A stretch of DNA of 64,000 nt from CAVVSQ01 sp963848825 (lineage in GTDB: Bacteria > Planctomycetota > Planctomycetia > Gemmatales > Gemmataceae), in NCBI GenBank assembly GCA_963848825.1, contig CAWKFA010000009.1:620001-684000 (forward strand), in the 5' to 3' direction. Both the position numbers and the translations under genes were made by a program. The notes under the pieces were generated by a model. The model was not told the origin of the DNA. It ran no database searches and saw nothing but the letters and a program-made list of their open reading frames with translations. Shown here one piece after another: positions 1 to 8,503 of the stretch. Each line of letters starts with the position of its first letter. Within the stretch, counting starts at the first letter, position 1.

Positions 1-239
1 TTAGGTCGGCAAGCGCTCGCTCCCGGCGCCTTATCGCCCCAGTCTCGGCCGACGCCTTGCCCGTCTAGCGCGAACCTCCCATTTCCGCGTCCGGCGCCTG
101 TGCAATCCTCCTAAACCTCACGCCCGGTGCAAGTTAACATGATTTTTTCCAGGAAATAATGCGTTGGCCCTGGGTTTGGCGCTATTTCCTCCCGTACAAT
201 CGGAATGGAGCTTTGAAGTGTTCTGTTCGCGAGGTCGCC

Positions 240-1193
240 ATGAAAAGATTTTTGAGCATCGTAATTTCGGCACAGTTGGCTCTCCTGGCTACGGGCTGCT
301 TTAACTCGCAACCTCGTCCGCTCATGCAGTCGCAACCCTATCCGCCCCCGTCACCACGGCCCGTGTTGCAGGCCGGGCCAATGACGGCTCCGCCGCCAGG
401 CTTCCAGCCGACGCCCTTTCCGGTAGCGCCGCCGCAGGCTGCACCTGCGCCGCAGTTTAGCCCTGCACCGGCGCCGCAATATAGCCCGCAGGTAAGTCCT
501 TTCCCGGTGGTCCCGCCACCCGCCACGCCTAACGTGCCACCACCCAACGCCGGAGCCGCATCACCACAAGCCAACCCAATCACACGTGTGGAAAATCGGT
601 GGCAGCCGGGCGAAAATGCCGTGCAGCTTGGTGCACCCGAGCCGTTGGCAAATGCCAATCCCAGGGCGCCCCTGCGGCTTTATCCTCCAGAGAGGTCCGA
701 GCCCCCGCTCATGGAAAGCACCACGGCATTGCCAGTCGGCATTCCGCACTTCGCCATGGCGGCAGACAATGTCGCCACCGGGCTGCGGCCACTCCTGGAT
801 GATGGGCTCGACTGGCTCAAGGCGCGTGGCTATCGGACTGTGGTGCAAGTGCATCTGCCCGGTGAAAACGACAGTCCCGACCGTAAGCAGGTCGAAAAGC
901 GCGGCATGAAATATGTCAGCCTGGAAGTATCTCCGCAGACTCTCAACAAGACGATTGTCGATGAATTCACACGTATCGTCCGCGATATTTCCGGCCAGCC
1001 AGTCTACATCTATGATCGCGATGGTTCGCTCGCCGGCGGGCTATGGTATTTGCATTTTCGCATGGCCGAGCAATTCTCCGACGATGTTGCCCGCATTCGC
1101 GCCGGCTCCCTGGGACTGCGCGAAAATCGTGACGGTGCGGAACGTGACATGTGGCTGGCCATTCAGAAATATCTAAACGAGACTTCGCGCTAG
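240..1193 (+). CDS. Lipoprotein with degenerate dual-specificity-phosphatase-like domain
   Basis: The start at 240 gives a lipoprotein signal peptide (KRFLSIVISA..LLATGC) with a lipobox cysteine near residue 20; an in-frame ATG at 159 would bury the signal. Residues about 22-135 are a Pro/Ala/Gln-rich linker that could span the periplasm. The C-terminal 150 residues read like the DUF442/dual-specificity phosphatase fold: a strand-helix unit (DDGLDWLKARGYRTVVQVHL), then VYIYDRDGSLAGGLW where active enzymes have V-x-x-H-C-x5-R. The Cys and the Arg of that loop are both absent, so a binding role rather than catalysis is inferred. The stop codon TAG is the first three bases of the palindromic element that follows. 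No operon partner is evident. Fold assignment is by eye and moderate. Confidence 0.75.
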   Translation: MKRFLSIVISAQLALLATGCFNSQPRPLMQSQPYPPPSPRPVLQAGPMTAPPPGFQPTPFPVAPPQAAPAPQFSPAPAPQYSPQVSPFPVVPPPATPNVPPPNAGAASPQANPITRVENRWQPGENAVQLGAPEPLANANPRAPLRLYPPERSEPPLMESTTALPVGIPHFAMAADNVATGLRPLLDDGLDWLKARGYRTVVQVHLPGENDSPDRKQVEKRGMKYVSLEVSPQTLNKTIVDEFTRIVRDISGQPVYIYDRDGSLAGGLWYLHFRMAEQFSDDVARIRAGSLGLRENRDGAERDMWLAIQKYLNETSR

Positions 1194-1323
1194 CAGCCCG
1201 TTGAAAAAGGGGTCTGACTAGCAGCCCGTTGAAAAAGGGGTCAGACCCCCTTGAAGCGAACAGAGTTTTCAACGTTTTGGCAGGGTACTGAAGGGGTCTG
1301 ACCCCTTTTTCAACGGGCTGCTA
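1191..1323 (+). repeat. Palindromic element copy 1 (duplicated left arm)
   Basis: The outer arms read TAGCAGCCCGTTGAAAAAGG and its reverse complement at 1304-1323. The left arm occurs twice in tandem, as 28-bp units at 1191-1218 and 1219-1246. Between the arms lies a non-palindromic core (TTGAAGCGAACAGAGTTTTC and following) that recurs in the copies at 21860 and 44230. Inner arms are GGGGTCAGACCCC / GGGGTCTGACCCC. The first three bases supply the stop codon of the upstream gene. It could also act as a transcription terminator. Confidence 0.9.
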
Positions 1324-1363
1324 GACGCGGCGGTCTCAGCGCGGCGCCATAGAATAGGTCCTC

Positions 1364-2502
1364 ATGGACACTCCTTCTCTTGGGCGCTGGCGCCGCTTGT
1401 TCCTCCTCTGTATCAATCCTCGGTATACACCCTGCCTGACCTGGACGCGCTCGACGCGATCTTGGCCGATGGGGAAGCCGGCTTTATCTACGTGCGCGAC
1501 GCCCATCCCAATGCGCGGATGCTGGCCGAGCGCCTCGCGGAGCTTGAAGGGGCCAAATGGGGCGTCCTCGGCGGCTCCGGCATGGCCTCTATCAGCGCGG
1601 TACTCTTGGCGACTGTCCAACAGGACCAACGTATCGTTGCCAGCAATCGTCTTTATGGGCGCACGGTACAGCTCCTCGAGCAAGAGTTGACGCGGTACGG
1701 GGTCAAGACCACGTTTGTCGATTGCAACGACCTCGATGCCGTCGCGGCCGCGCTGCACAAGGAAACGCAAGTTCTGTTCGTGGAGACAATGTCCAATCCG
1801 CTGCTTCGTGTCGTGGACATTCCTGCGCTGGCGAAGCTGTGCCGGCAGACTGGCACGCGTCTGATAGTGGACAATACGTTCGCCACGCCGGTTTTGACGA
1901 GGCCCGTGGAGATGGGCGCGGACGTCGTCATGGAGAGCTTGACCAAACTAATCGCCGGCCACAGCGACGTGACGCTCGGTGTGCTGTGTGGCAAGGATGC
2001 CGACTTGCTGGCGAAGATCAATGCCGCTGTCAGTATCTGGGGGCTCGCCTCCAATCCCTTCGATTGCTGGTTGGCGTTGCGCGGGTTAAGTACCTTGAGC
2101 ATTCGCATTCGCGCTGCCGCCGCCAACGCCGGTTTGCTCGCCGAGTGGCTGGCGCGTCAATCGAAAATCAAACAAGTTATCTATCCCGGATTGCCGGACC
2201 ATCCCGACCATGCCCTGGCGCAGGAAATCTTGGAAGGTTCTTTCGGCAATATGCTTTGTTTCGAACTGGATGGAGGCCGTGCGGCCGTCAATCGCTTCAT
2301 GCGTAAAGCCCCCGGCATTCCTTTTAGCCCCTCGCTTGGCGACACCACTACCACGCTCAGCCATCCGGGCACCACGTCCCATCGTTACGTGAGTGCGGCC
2401 GAAAAAAAACGCCAGGGCATCGGCGACGGCTTGGTCCGCCTGTCCGTTGGCATCGAGGACCTGGAGGTTATCCAGAAGGAAATCGAGAAAGGCCTCAAAT
2501 AA
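1364..2502 (+). CDS. Cys/Met-metabolism PLP-dependent enzyme (cystathionine gamma-synthase/lyase type)
   Basis: This is a fold-type I PLP enzyme of the trans-sulfuration family (cystathionine gamma-synthase/lyase, methionine gamma-lyase, O-acylhomoserine sulfhydrylase). The PLP lysine lies in SLTKLIAGHSD, codon 1945-1947. The PLP aspartate is in LIVDNTFATP, and the C-terminal SLGDTTTTLSHPGTTSH and RLSVGIEDLEVI motifs are family hallmarks. The long open frame has its first ATG at 1462, but the same frame upstream (1399-1461) encodes VPPLYQSSVYTLPDLDAL, which is conserved family sequence without a start. The ATG at 1364 in another frame therefore probably marks the true start, with a one-base loss near 1385-1398. 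The resulting length (about 380 aa) fits the family. The exact reaction cannot be told from sequence. Confidence 0.88.
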
Positions 2503-2553
2503 CGCGCCAGGACGCTTCGAACGTCCGGCCGCTGCGATGAACGCTCATTAAAA

Positions 2554-3093
2554 ATGGAACCCCACGGCCCCTGGAAGATTATCCGCTCCCAAGAGATCTA
2601 TAGCGATCCCTGGATTCACGTGCGCAAAGACGATGTCGTGCGGCCGGACGGCCTTCCTGGCATCCATAGCGTGATCGCCATCAAGCCCGGTGTTTGCGTG
2701 GTTGCCCTGGATGATGCTGGTGCAGTCTACCTAACGGAAGAATTTCATTACGCGGTTGGGCGCGTGACAATCGAGGCCGTGAGCGGCGGCATCGATCGGG
2801 CGGAAGACGCCGCGACGGCAGCCAGACGGGAGCTCGCTGAGGAATTGGGCATTCACGCGGCCTCTTTGCTCGACCTTGGCAGCCTGGACCCCTTCACTTC
2901 CAATGTCGTCTCGCCGACACGCCTATTTTTGGCCAAAGGGCTAACCTTTGGTTCCCGGGCGCCCGAGGGGACCGAACAGATACGGTGTGTCAAGCTCCCG
3001 CTCCAAGATGCCGTGCAAATGGTGATGGACGGCCGCATCACTCATGCCCCGACGTGCGTCCTGCTACTCAAGATGAGTTTGACAGCCCCTTGA
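2554..3093 (+). CDS. Nudix hydrolase, ADP-ribose pyrophosphatase-like
   Basis: The gene encodes 179 aa with a complete Nudix box (G-x5-E-x7-REL-x-EE-x-G-I) at about residues 77-100, the Mg2+-binding site for cleaving nucleoside diphosphate-X compounds. The N-terminal WKIIRSQEIYSDPWIHVRKD and the EEFHYAVG segment match the ADP-ribose/sugar-nucleotide pyrophosphatase branch, where they form a domain-swapped dimer. It starts 51 bases after the PLP enzyme and may share its transcript. Its 3' end overlaps the convergent histidine-kinase gene by 26 bases. The substrate is inferred from family only. Confidence 0.9.
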   Translation: MEPHGPWKIIRSQEIYSDPWIHVRKDDVVRPDGLPGIHSVIAIKPGVCVVALDDAGAVYLTEEFHYAVGRVTIEAVSGGIDRAEDAATAARRELAEELGIHAASLLDLGSLDPFTSNVVSPTRLFLAKGLTFGSRAPEGTEQIRCVKLPLQDAVQMVMDGRITHAPTCVLLLKMSLTAP

Positions 3094-5930
3094 GCGAGTC
3101 AGAGCTTGCCAGAAGCTTTTCGAGCGCCGCGTACTCAACGGGCTTGACCAGGTGCTGATTGAAGCCCGCGGCCTGAGACCGGCGGCGGTCCTCTTCCTGG
3201 CCCCAGCCAGTAACGGCGACGATGACCATGTTTTTGCCCCAGGGTTGTTCACGCATGCGGCGGCAGGTGTCGTACCCATTGAGTTTGGGTAGCCCGATGT
3301 CCAGGAGCACCAAATCTGGTTGGAACGCGGCGGCCAGCTCGATGGCTTCGAGGCCATCGTTGGCGGTACGTGTGTCTTGGCCGGCCAGCGTGAGCATCAT
3401 GGCCAGGCTGGCGGCGGCGTCCCGATTGTCGTCCACGACCAGAATGCGCCGCCGCGCGGAGGTTGTTGGCGTCGGCGGCGGCGCGTCGTTGCCTGGTTGG
3501 GGCGTTCCCGCTGTTATCGGCAGGCGAACGACGAACTCGCTGCCTTTTCCCGGGCCCGCGCTGCGGGCCTCGACGTGGCCGCCGTGCATTTCCGCGAGGC
3601 CCTTGACCAGAGCCAGGCCGATGCCGAGGCCGCCTTGTGCGCGTTCAAGGCTTTGGTCGACTTGCGAGAACAGGGTAAAAAGCCCCGGCAAAGCATTGGC
3701 CGGAATGCCGATGCCGTTATCACGCACGGCCACCACGATTTCGCTCCCCTCGCGCCGGGCCGACAACTCAATGCGTCCGCCCGGGTCCGTATATTTGGCG
3801 CTGTTGTTGAGCAGGTTCCAGAACACCTGGGCCAGCCGCGTCAGGTCGGCGTCAAGATATATCGGTTCGGGCGGAAGCGTGACCGTCAGTGAATGCCCCT
3901 TGGCGACGATAAACGGCCGCGCCGTCTCGACGGCGTTCTCGATCACCGACGTAAGCTGGATGGGTGCCTTGCGCAGCTCCAGTTTGTCACGGCTGATCCG
4001 GCTGACATCCAGAAGGTCATCGATCAGGCGAACCATTTGACCGAGCTGCCGATCCATCATGGCGCGGGCCTCTTCCTGCGCCCCCCGGTCGGTCGCCAGG
4101 CGGAGGATTTGCAGGCCATTGCGGATCGGCGCGAGCGGGTTGCGCAGCTCGTGCGCCAGTGTCGCCAGAAATTCATTCTTGCGGCGGTCGGCGTCGGCCA
4201 GTTGCGCCAGGCGCTGTTGGAGTTCCGTTCGGCTACGGCGCAGCTCCTCCTCGTCGCGCTTGCGCTCGGTTACGTCCATGTTCACGCCAGCGATCCGCAA
4301 CGGCTTGCCCTGCGCATCCATAACGACCGCGGCCCGCGTTTCCAGCCAATGGACACTGCCATCCGGCCAGATGACGCGAAACTCCGTGAAATATTCACCC
4401 GTCTCCATGGCCTTGCGCACGTCCGCTTCGGCTTTGGCGAGATCATCAGGATGAATTAGCTTGGCCCAACCCTGGTAACCCCCCTCGAAGCCGCCGGGCT
4501 GGCAATCCATAGAGCGCCTCGATCTCCGGCGACCAGTGGTTTTCGTCTGTTTGCGCGTTCCATTCCCAGTGGCCGATCTTGCCAATTTTGTGCACGAGCT
4601 GAAGGACTTCCCGGTTACGGCGTTCGGCCTCTTCGCCGCGCCGCTGTTCGGTCACGTCTCGAAACACCAGCACGACGCCGGAGATGTTTCCCTGCTTGTC
4701 TCGTATGGGCGCGGCACTGTCGGCAATCGGCCGCTCGGTGCCTTGCCGAGAGATGAGGATGGTATGCCTGGCGAGCCCAACGATCTTGCCTTCACGCAGC
4801 GCCTTGGCGACCGGGTTCTCGACCGGCTGACGGGTCTGCTCATGGAGGATGTTGAACACGGTCGTGAGCGGCGCTCCGCCTGCGCCCGCGTCGTGGGCCC
4901 ATCCCGTGAGCGACTCGGCCACCGGGTTCATGAAAGTTACTTTGCCCTCGGTGTCCGTCGTGATGACACCGTCGCCAATGCTGGCCAATGTCATGCGAAA
5001 CCATTCGCGTTCTTCCCAGATGGCGGCGGCATGAGCTTCCGCGGCACGGCGTGCGCTGGCCTCTTCCGAAAGCCGAAGCGTATTTTCCTCGGCCTGCTTG
5101 CGTTCGGTCATGTCGCGTGTGATCTTGGAATAGCCGCGCAGGCCGCCATCGTCGGCGCGTAAAGCCGTGATGACGGCGTTGGCCCAGAAGCGCGACCCAT
5201 CCTTGCGCAGTCGCCAGCCTTCCTCTTCGTAGCGTCCCTCGGCCGCGGCCTTTTGCAGGCCTTGCTCGGGCCTGCCAACTTCGACAGCTTCCGGGGGATA
5301 GAAACGCGAAAAATGCTCGCCGACGATTTCCTCCGCGCGATACTGTTTGATGCGTTCAGCGCCGGGGTTCCAGGAGGCGACCCGTCCCGTGGGGTCGAGC
5401 ATCAAGATGGCATGATCGGTGGCGCCTTCCACGAGCAGGCGGAAACGCTCTTCGCTGGCGAGGAGTGCCTCAACCTGGTTACTCAATTTGGCGTTGGTTT
5501 GCTGCAGGGCGTTTTCGACATTCTCACGCGCTGCGATCTCATGCTCCAGGGCTTCCGGGCTGCGCATCGCGAGCGCTCTTGGGGTCACGGGTATCAGTGC
5601 GGCCACGGTTAACCAGGACACCAGGGCGGTGAAGAGCTTAATAACCGCGGCCAGCCGGTAGGCGGGCCACCAAAAAACGAGCGCATCCATCAAATGCGTC
5701 GTACCGCACGCCAAAATAAAGACGCCGAACAACAAAAAAATGGAACGGAAGGGAATGTCCTTGCGCCGCAGCGCAAAATAGCCGAGGACACAAGGTATGG
5801 CGACATAGGCGGACCATACCCCCAGATCGGACAGGATATGTAGCCAGCCATGGCCCGCCGTCCAGTTACCACATTGCCAGCGCGCCGGGAAATCCGACGT
5901 ATCGAGGAGGCGTGTCAGGAAGTCAAACAT
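3068..5930 (-). CDS. Hybrid histidine kinase with ethylene-receptor-type membrane domain (frameshifted)
   Basis: The start at 5930 has GAGGT about 10 bases upstream. Residues 29-112 form three membrane helices matching the copper/ethylene-binding domain of plant ETR1: D35, Y42, I72, C75 and H79 sit exactly ten residues beyond ETR1 D25, Y32, I62, C65 and H69, including FILACGTTHL. A coiled-coil linker follows, then three PAS/PAC domains (ERFRLLVEGATDHAIL; EREWFRMTLASIGDGV; IGHWEWNAQTDENHWS), HisKA (LATLAHELRNPLAPI), HATPase_c (N box LLNNSAKYTD, DNGIGI, GGLGIGLALVK) and a C-terminal receiver (RILVVDDNRD, LVLLDIGLP, VAVTGWG, LVKPVEY). One frameshift near 4490-4505, in a C/G-rich run, splits the third PAS. 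No dedicated output protein is adjacent, so phosphotransfer to a distant regulator is inferred. Confidence 0.88.
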
Positions 5931-6078
5931 GGGCAGACTTACCTCAGGTGACGACTTTGCGGGCGCGTGGCAACGGACTGCCCTCAACCACCACGCGCAG
6001 CCCGACGGCCACGCGGTGTTTGCGCGCTAGAGCATTTCAATGAATGATTGTAGTCTCATCCGGGAACATATAAAGGGT

Positions 6079-6102
6079 GCCGCCGCCGACTTGAGCGGCG
6101 GC
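6079..6102. terminator. GC-rich hairpin in the spacer before tRNA-Ser
   Basis: An 8-bp perfect stem GCCGCCGC/GCGGCGGC flanks an 8-base loop. There is no T-tract on either side, so termination is only a possibility. Nothing else is recognisable between the kinase start and the tRNA. Confidence 0.3.
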
Positions 6103-6246
6103 GCGAACCTTCTGGCGGCCGCACCGTCAGAACATCATGCACGCGAGGCCCTGGGTTGAGCCAAAGCTCGATAAACGGTGCTGAATCCCTGTACGCTGCC
6201 CACCGGATGAGGTACAATTCCCTTTCAATTGGGCCTGAGATTTTTG

Positions 6247-6335
6247 GGAGAGGTGACAGAGCGGCCGATTGTGCGGCACTGGAAATGCCGTGTGGGGGTC
6301 AAACCTCACCGGGGGTTCGAATCCCCCCCTCTCCG
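6247..6335 (+). tRNA. tRNA-Ser (anticodon GGA)
   Basis: The acceptor stem GGAGAGG (6247-6253) pairs perfectly with CCTCTCC (6328-6334), with discriminator G at 6335. The anticodon stem-loop is CGGCA-CTGGAAA-TGCCG, giving anticodon GGA (serine, reads UCC/UCU). There is a long class II variable arm (GTG...CAC) and T arm GGGGGTTCGAATCCCCC. CCA is not encoded. A damaged second copy lies 540 bp downstream. Confidence 0.95.
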
Positions 6336-6391
6336 CTTCGCACGAGTGACTATCAACGCATTTTACGATGACTTAGTATACGCACAGCTCG

Positions 6392-6865
6392 ATGGCCAAG
6401 GTTTTTCCGAATCTGTTCCCAAACGAGCCGGTTTCACAGGCAATGCAAGCAATTCGTGAGCCGAAGGCGAAAGATGCCGCCCAACAGATGTTGCAAGATC
6501 TTTTCGACGCCGCTGCGGCCAAAAGCCTGGCCGTCATAGATCCCTTGGATGCGGAGCCCGAAATGGCCCGTTTCCTTCAAGCCGTTAAGAGATGTCCCGA
6601 GCATCGGGACTTCGTGACCCAACTCTTTCGAGAGTCTTTTTCCACGTCCTTCTACATGCGCCATGAACCATCACAGTTCTTAATGTTTTGCATGCACGAT
6701 TTGCGGTGGCCGGAAGTTCGCGAGCTCATCACGACTTGGAGAAATGCAGAAGTCGAACAAAGAGGTTCACGAGTCAGTGGAGTCTGGAGCGATATTTTAG
6801 AAGCCTTTGAGGATAATTGGGAAATGGCCAAGTACTATGAGGAGTACAAAAAGAGCGGCAGGTAG
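6392..6865 (+). CDS. Small hypothetical protein enclosed by tRNA-Ser repeats
   Basis: This 157-aa soluble protein is not recognised. It has no signal peptide or membrane segment. It is largely helical by composition, with AAQQMLQDLFDAAAAKSLAV near residues 30-50, an Arg/Cys-rich middle (KRCPEHRDFVTQLFRES) and an acidic/aromatic C-terminus (WSDILEAFEDNWEMAKYYEEY). The start ATG at 6392 lacks a strong ribosome-binding site. The gene is the only one between the intact tRNA-Ser and its partial duplicate, suggesting it was brought in by, or is all that remains of, a small integrated element. A role such as immunity protein or cargo is possible but has no direct support. Confidence 0.7.
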   Translation: MAKVFPNLFPNEPVSQAMQAIREPKAKDAAQQMLQDLFDAAAAKSLAVIDPLDAEPEMARFLQAVKRCPEHRDFVTQLFRESFSTSFYMRHEPSQFLMFCMHDLRWPEVRELITTWRNAEVEQRGSRVSGVWSDILEAFEDNWEMAKYYEEYKKSGR

Positions 6866-6873
6866 TATGTCTC

Positions 6874-6960
6874 AGGTGATGACAGAGCGGCCGATTGTGC
6901 GGCACTGGCAATGCCGTGTGGGGGTCAAACCTCACCGGGGGTTCGAATCCCCCCTCTCCG
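6874..6960 (+). pseudogene. tRNA-Ser-like partial duplicate with GGC anticodon
   Basis: From AGGTGA onward it repeats the upstream tRNA-Ser almost base for base (D arm, anticodon stem, variable arm, T arm), and the identity runs seven bases past the tRNA end (CTTCGCA). Differences are three extra bases before the D arm, GGA changed to GGC in the anticodon, and one C fewer before the acceptor. The 5' acceptor strand (TCTCAGG) cannot pair with the 3' strand, so a functional tRNA is unlikely. The pattern is that of an att-site copy containing only the 3' part of the tRNA. Confidence 0.75.
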
Positions 6961-6986
6961 CTTCGCATTCCGGCGGTTTCCGCCAA

Positions 6987-7274
6987 TCAAAACAGCATGA
7001 CAAGGTCGTCAAGCACCTGGAGCCGTTTGTAGATGGCGAGGACTTGCTGGGCCGAGGCGACCACAGGTTCGATCGTGACGGAAAGATGTCGTCCGCCCAC
7101 CGCTTCCCGAACCCTAAAAGGTGGATCGATGTCGCTCAGCAGTTCTTCGCGCACGACGGCAACGGCCCGCGCCAGAAAGCCGCTTTTGGCCTTGCCAATT
7201 ACCTTGAAACAGTAAGGGCACGGGAAGGCGTGTGTCTTTTCCAGCAATTCGTGAGCGGGTAAAGTGCTTTTCAT
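6987..7274 (-). CDS. DUF493/YbeD-family small protein
   Basis: The 95-aa product has the family's layout: LLEKTHAFPCPYCFKVIG at the N-terminus, a central Val-rich strand, then RHLSVTIEPVVASAQQVLAIYKRL, as in E. coli YbeD and related ACT-like ferredoxin-fold proteins. Its length matches the family (85-100 aa). The molecular function of the family is not settled (YbeD has been linked to lipoate metabolism). It is divergent from the lipoprotein gene downstream, with about 170 bases between that may hold both promoters. Confidence 0.8.
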   Translation of the reverse strand: MKSTLPAHELLEKTHAFPCPYCFKVIGKAKSGFLARAVAVVREELLSDIDPPFRVREAVGGRHLSVTIEPVVASAQQVLAIYKRLQVLDDLVMLF

Positions 7275-7442
7275 GGGAAAACTCGCGGATCGGTTTTCCT
7301 TAATTATAGCAGCAGGGCAAGGCTAAGCGGCGCCCCCGATAATGCCGAATTGATGTAGCCGACGTGGTGAGACCCGGTTCGAGTCGCAGGGGCAGTGGCG
7401 TACTCAACCGAGCAAAAAACCTTGATCCGAAAGAGGTTGCGG

Positions 7443-8321
7443 ATGAACCTTATTTTCAAATCCGGAATGCGTGTACTTCGACGACGTGGGTTGTGGCTAA
7501 TCGTGATACTGGCCTGCCTCTGGGGTTGCGAGCCGCATCACCAATCGCCCTCAGCGCGCAAAGGTCCAGCCCAGGCAAGCGCACCTCTGACGCCGCCGGA
7601 TCGCTCATTGAGGCCAGGCGAGTACATCAAGCTCGGGCTACCGCCTTACGACAGGCCATGGTCAGGCAAGGACACGGCCGAGGCCGCGGACGTATTGGCG
7701 AATCTCGCGGCAACTGACGCGGGCCAACTTCCCAGATACCAAAGTGAGCGCTCCGGAGAAGTGTTCGCCCGGCTGGCGGCGATAGACCAAAATCTGGCGA
7801 TGTCCCGGGATAAATCCATGCCCGTTCTGCTGCGCGTGCAGAATGCCGGGCTGAATTTGCGGGCTGCCAATCACATTCTAAAACTCTACTCGGAAGGATT
7901 TGCCAGGGGAAAGACAGGAGGCGCGGATGTTACCGAGATCATGGGAGGCCAGTTGCCCGGCCTGGTGATCATGGCCACCCTCGTGGACGAAGCGATCCCG
8001 ACGCTCGATAAGGCCGATCCCGGCTACGAGGCGTATTTGGCGGGGTTGGAAAAGTCCAAACAAGACCTGGCGATGAGCGTGGTTGACTGCTTGCAAACAC
8101 TTTCGGAGAAGGATCGTTATCAGACCTCGGATCGGCTCCGACTACTGCACCACATGGAAGAGACACTTCCTCTGCTCATCCCGCGCTTTTCTGCCCCATC
8201 GCGCCAGGAAGTAGTTCTGCGGCTCGACACGGTGTTGAACGACCCCAGGTTAGAGGACATCCGCCCGGGATTGAAGAAAATCAAGGACACGATAGACAGC
8301 GCAACATCCAGAAGCCCTTGA
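7443..8321 (+). CDS. Putative lipoprotein of unknown function
   Basis: The start at 7443 has AAGAGG about seven bases upstream and gives a signal peptide with hydrophobic core LWLIVILACLWGC, where Cys is the likely lipidation site. An ATG at 7395 in frame would add 16 unfavourable residues. The mature 265 residues are soluble and helix-rich (NLAATDAGQLPRYQSERSGE; GYEAYLAGLEKSKQDLAMSV) with no motif I recognise. It stands alone, 180 bases upstream of the kinase gene; a functional link to the kinase is not shown. Confidence 0.7.
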   Translation: MNLIFKSGMRVLRRRGLWLIVILACLWGCEPHHQSPSARKGPAQASAPLTPPDRSLRPGEYIKLGLPPYDRPWSGKDTAEAADVLANLAATDAGQLPRYQSERSGEVFARLAAIDQNLAMSRDKSMPVLLRVQNAGLNLRAANHILKLYSEGFARGKTGGADVTEIMGGQLPGLVIMATLVDEAIPTLDKADPGYEAYLAGLEKSKQDLAMSVVDCLQTLSEKDRYQTSDRLRLLHHMEETLPLLIPRFSAPSRQEVVLRLDTVLNDPRLEDIRPGLKKIKDTIDSATSRSP

Positions 8322-8503
8322 CGGGCACTCCTGAGCTGCTGCACCATGGTGACGCAGCGCATTGCTCCAAGGGCGCGTACGCACCAGCTGCACTTTTTTT
8401 TCGCCAAGCCGTTGCAGTGTTACATTTCAAGTCCAAACGCATAAAATCAATTTGATTCCGCAGAGCCCTTTGTAACGAAACACGCCAAACGGCGGCAAGG
8501 ACC

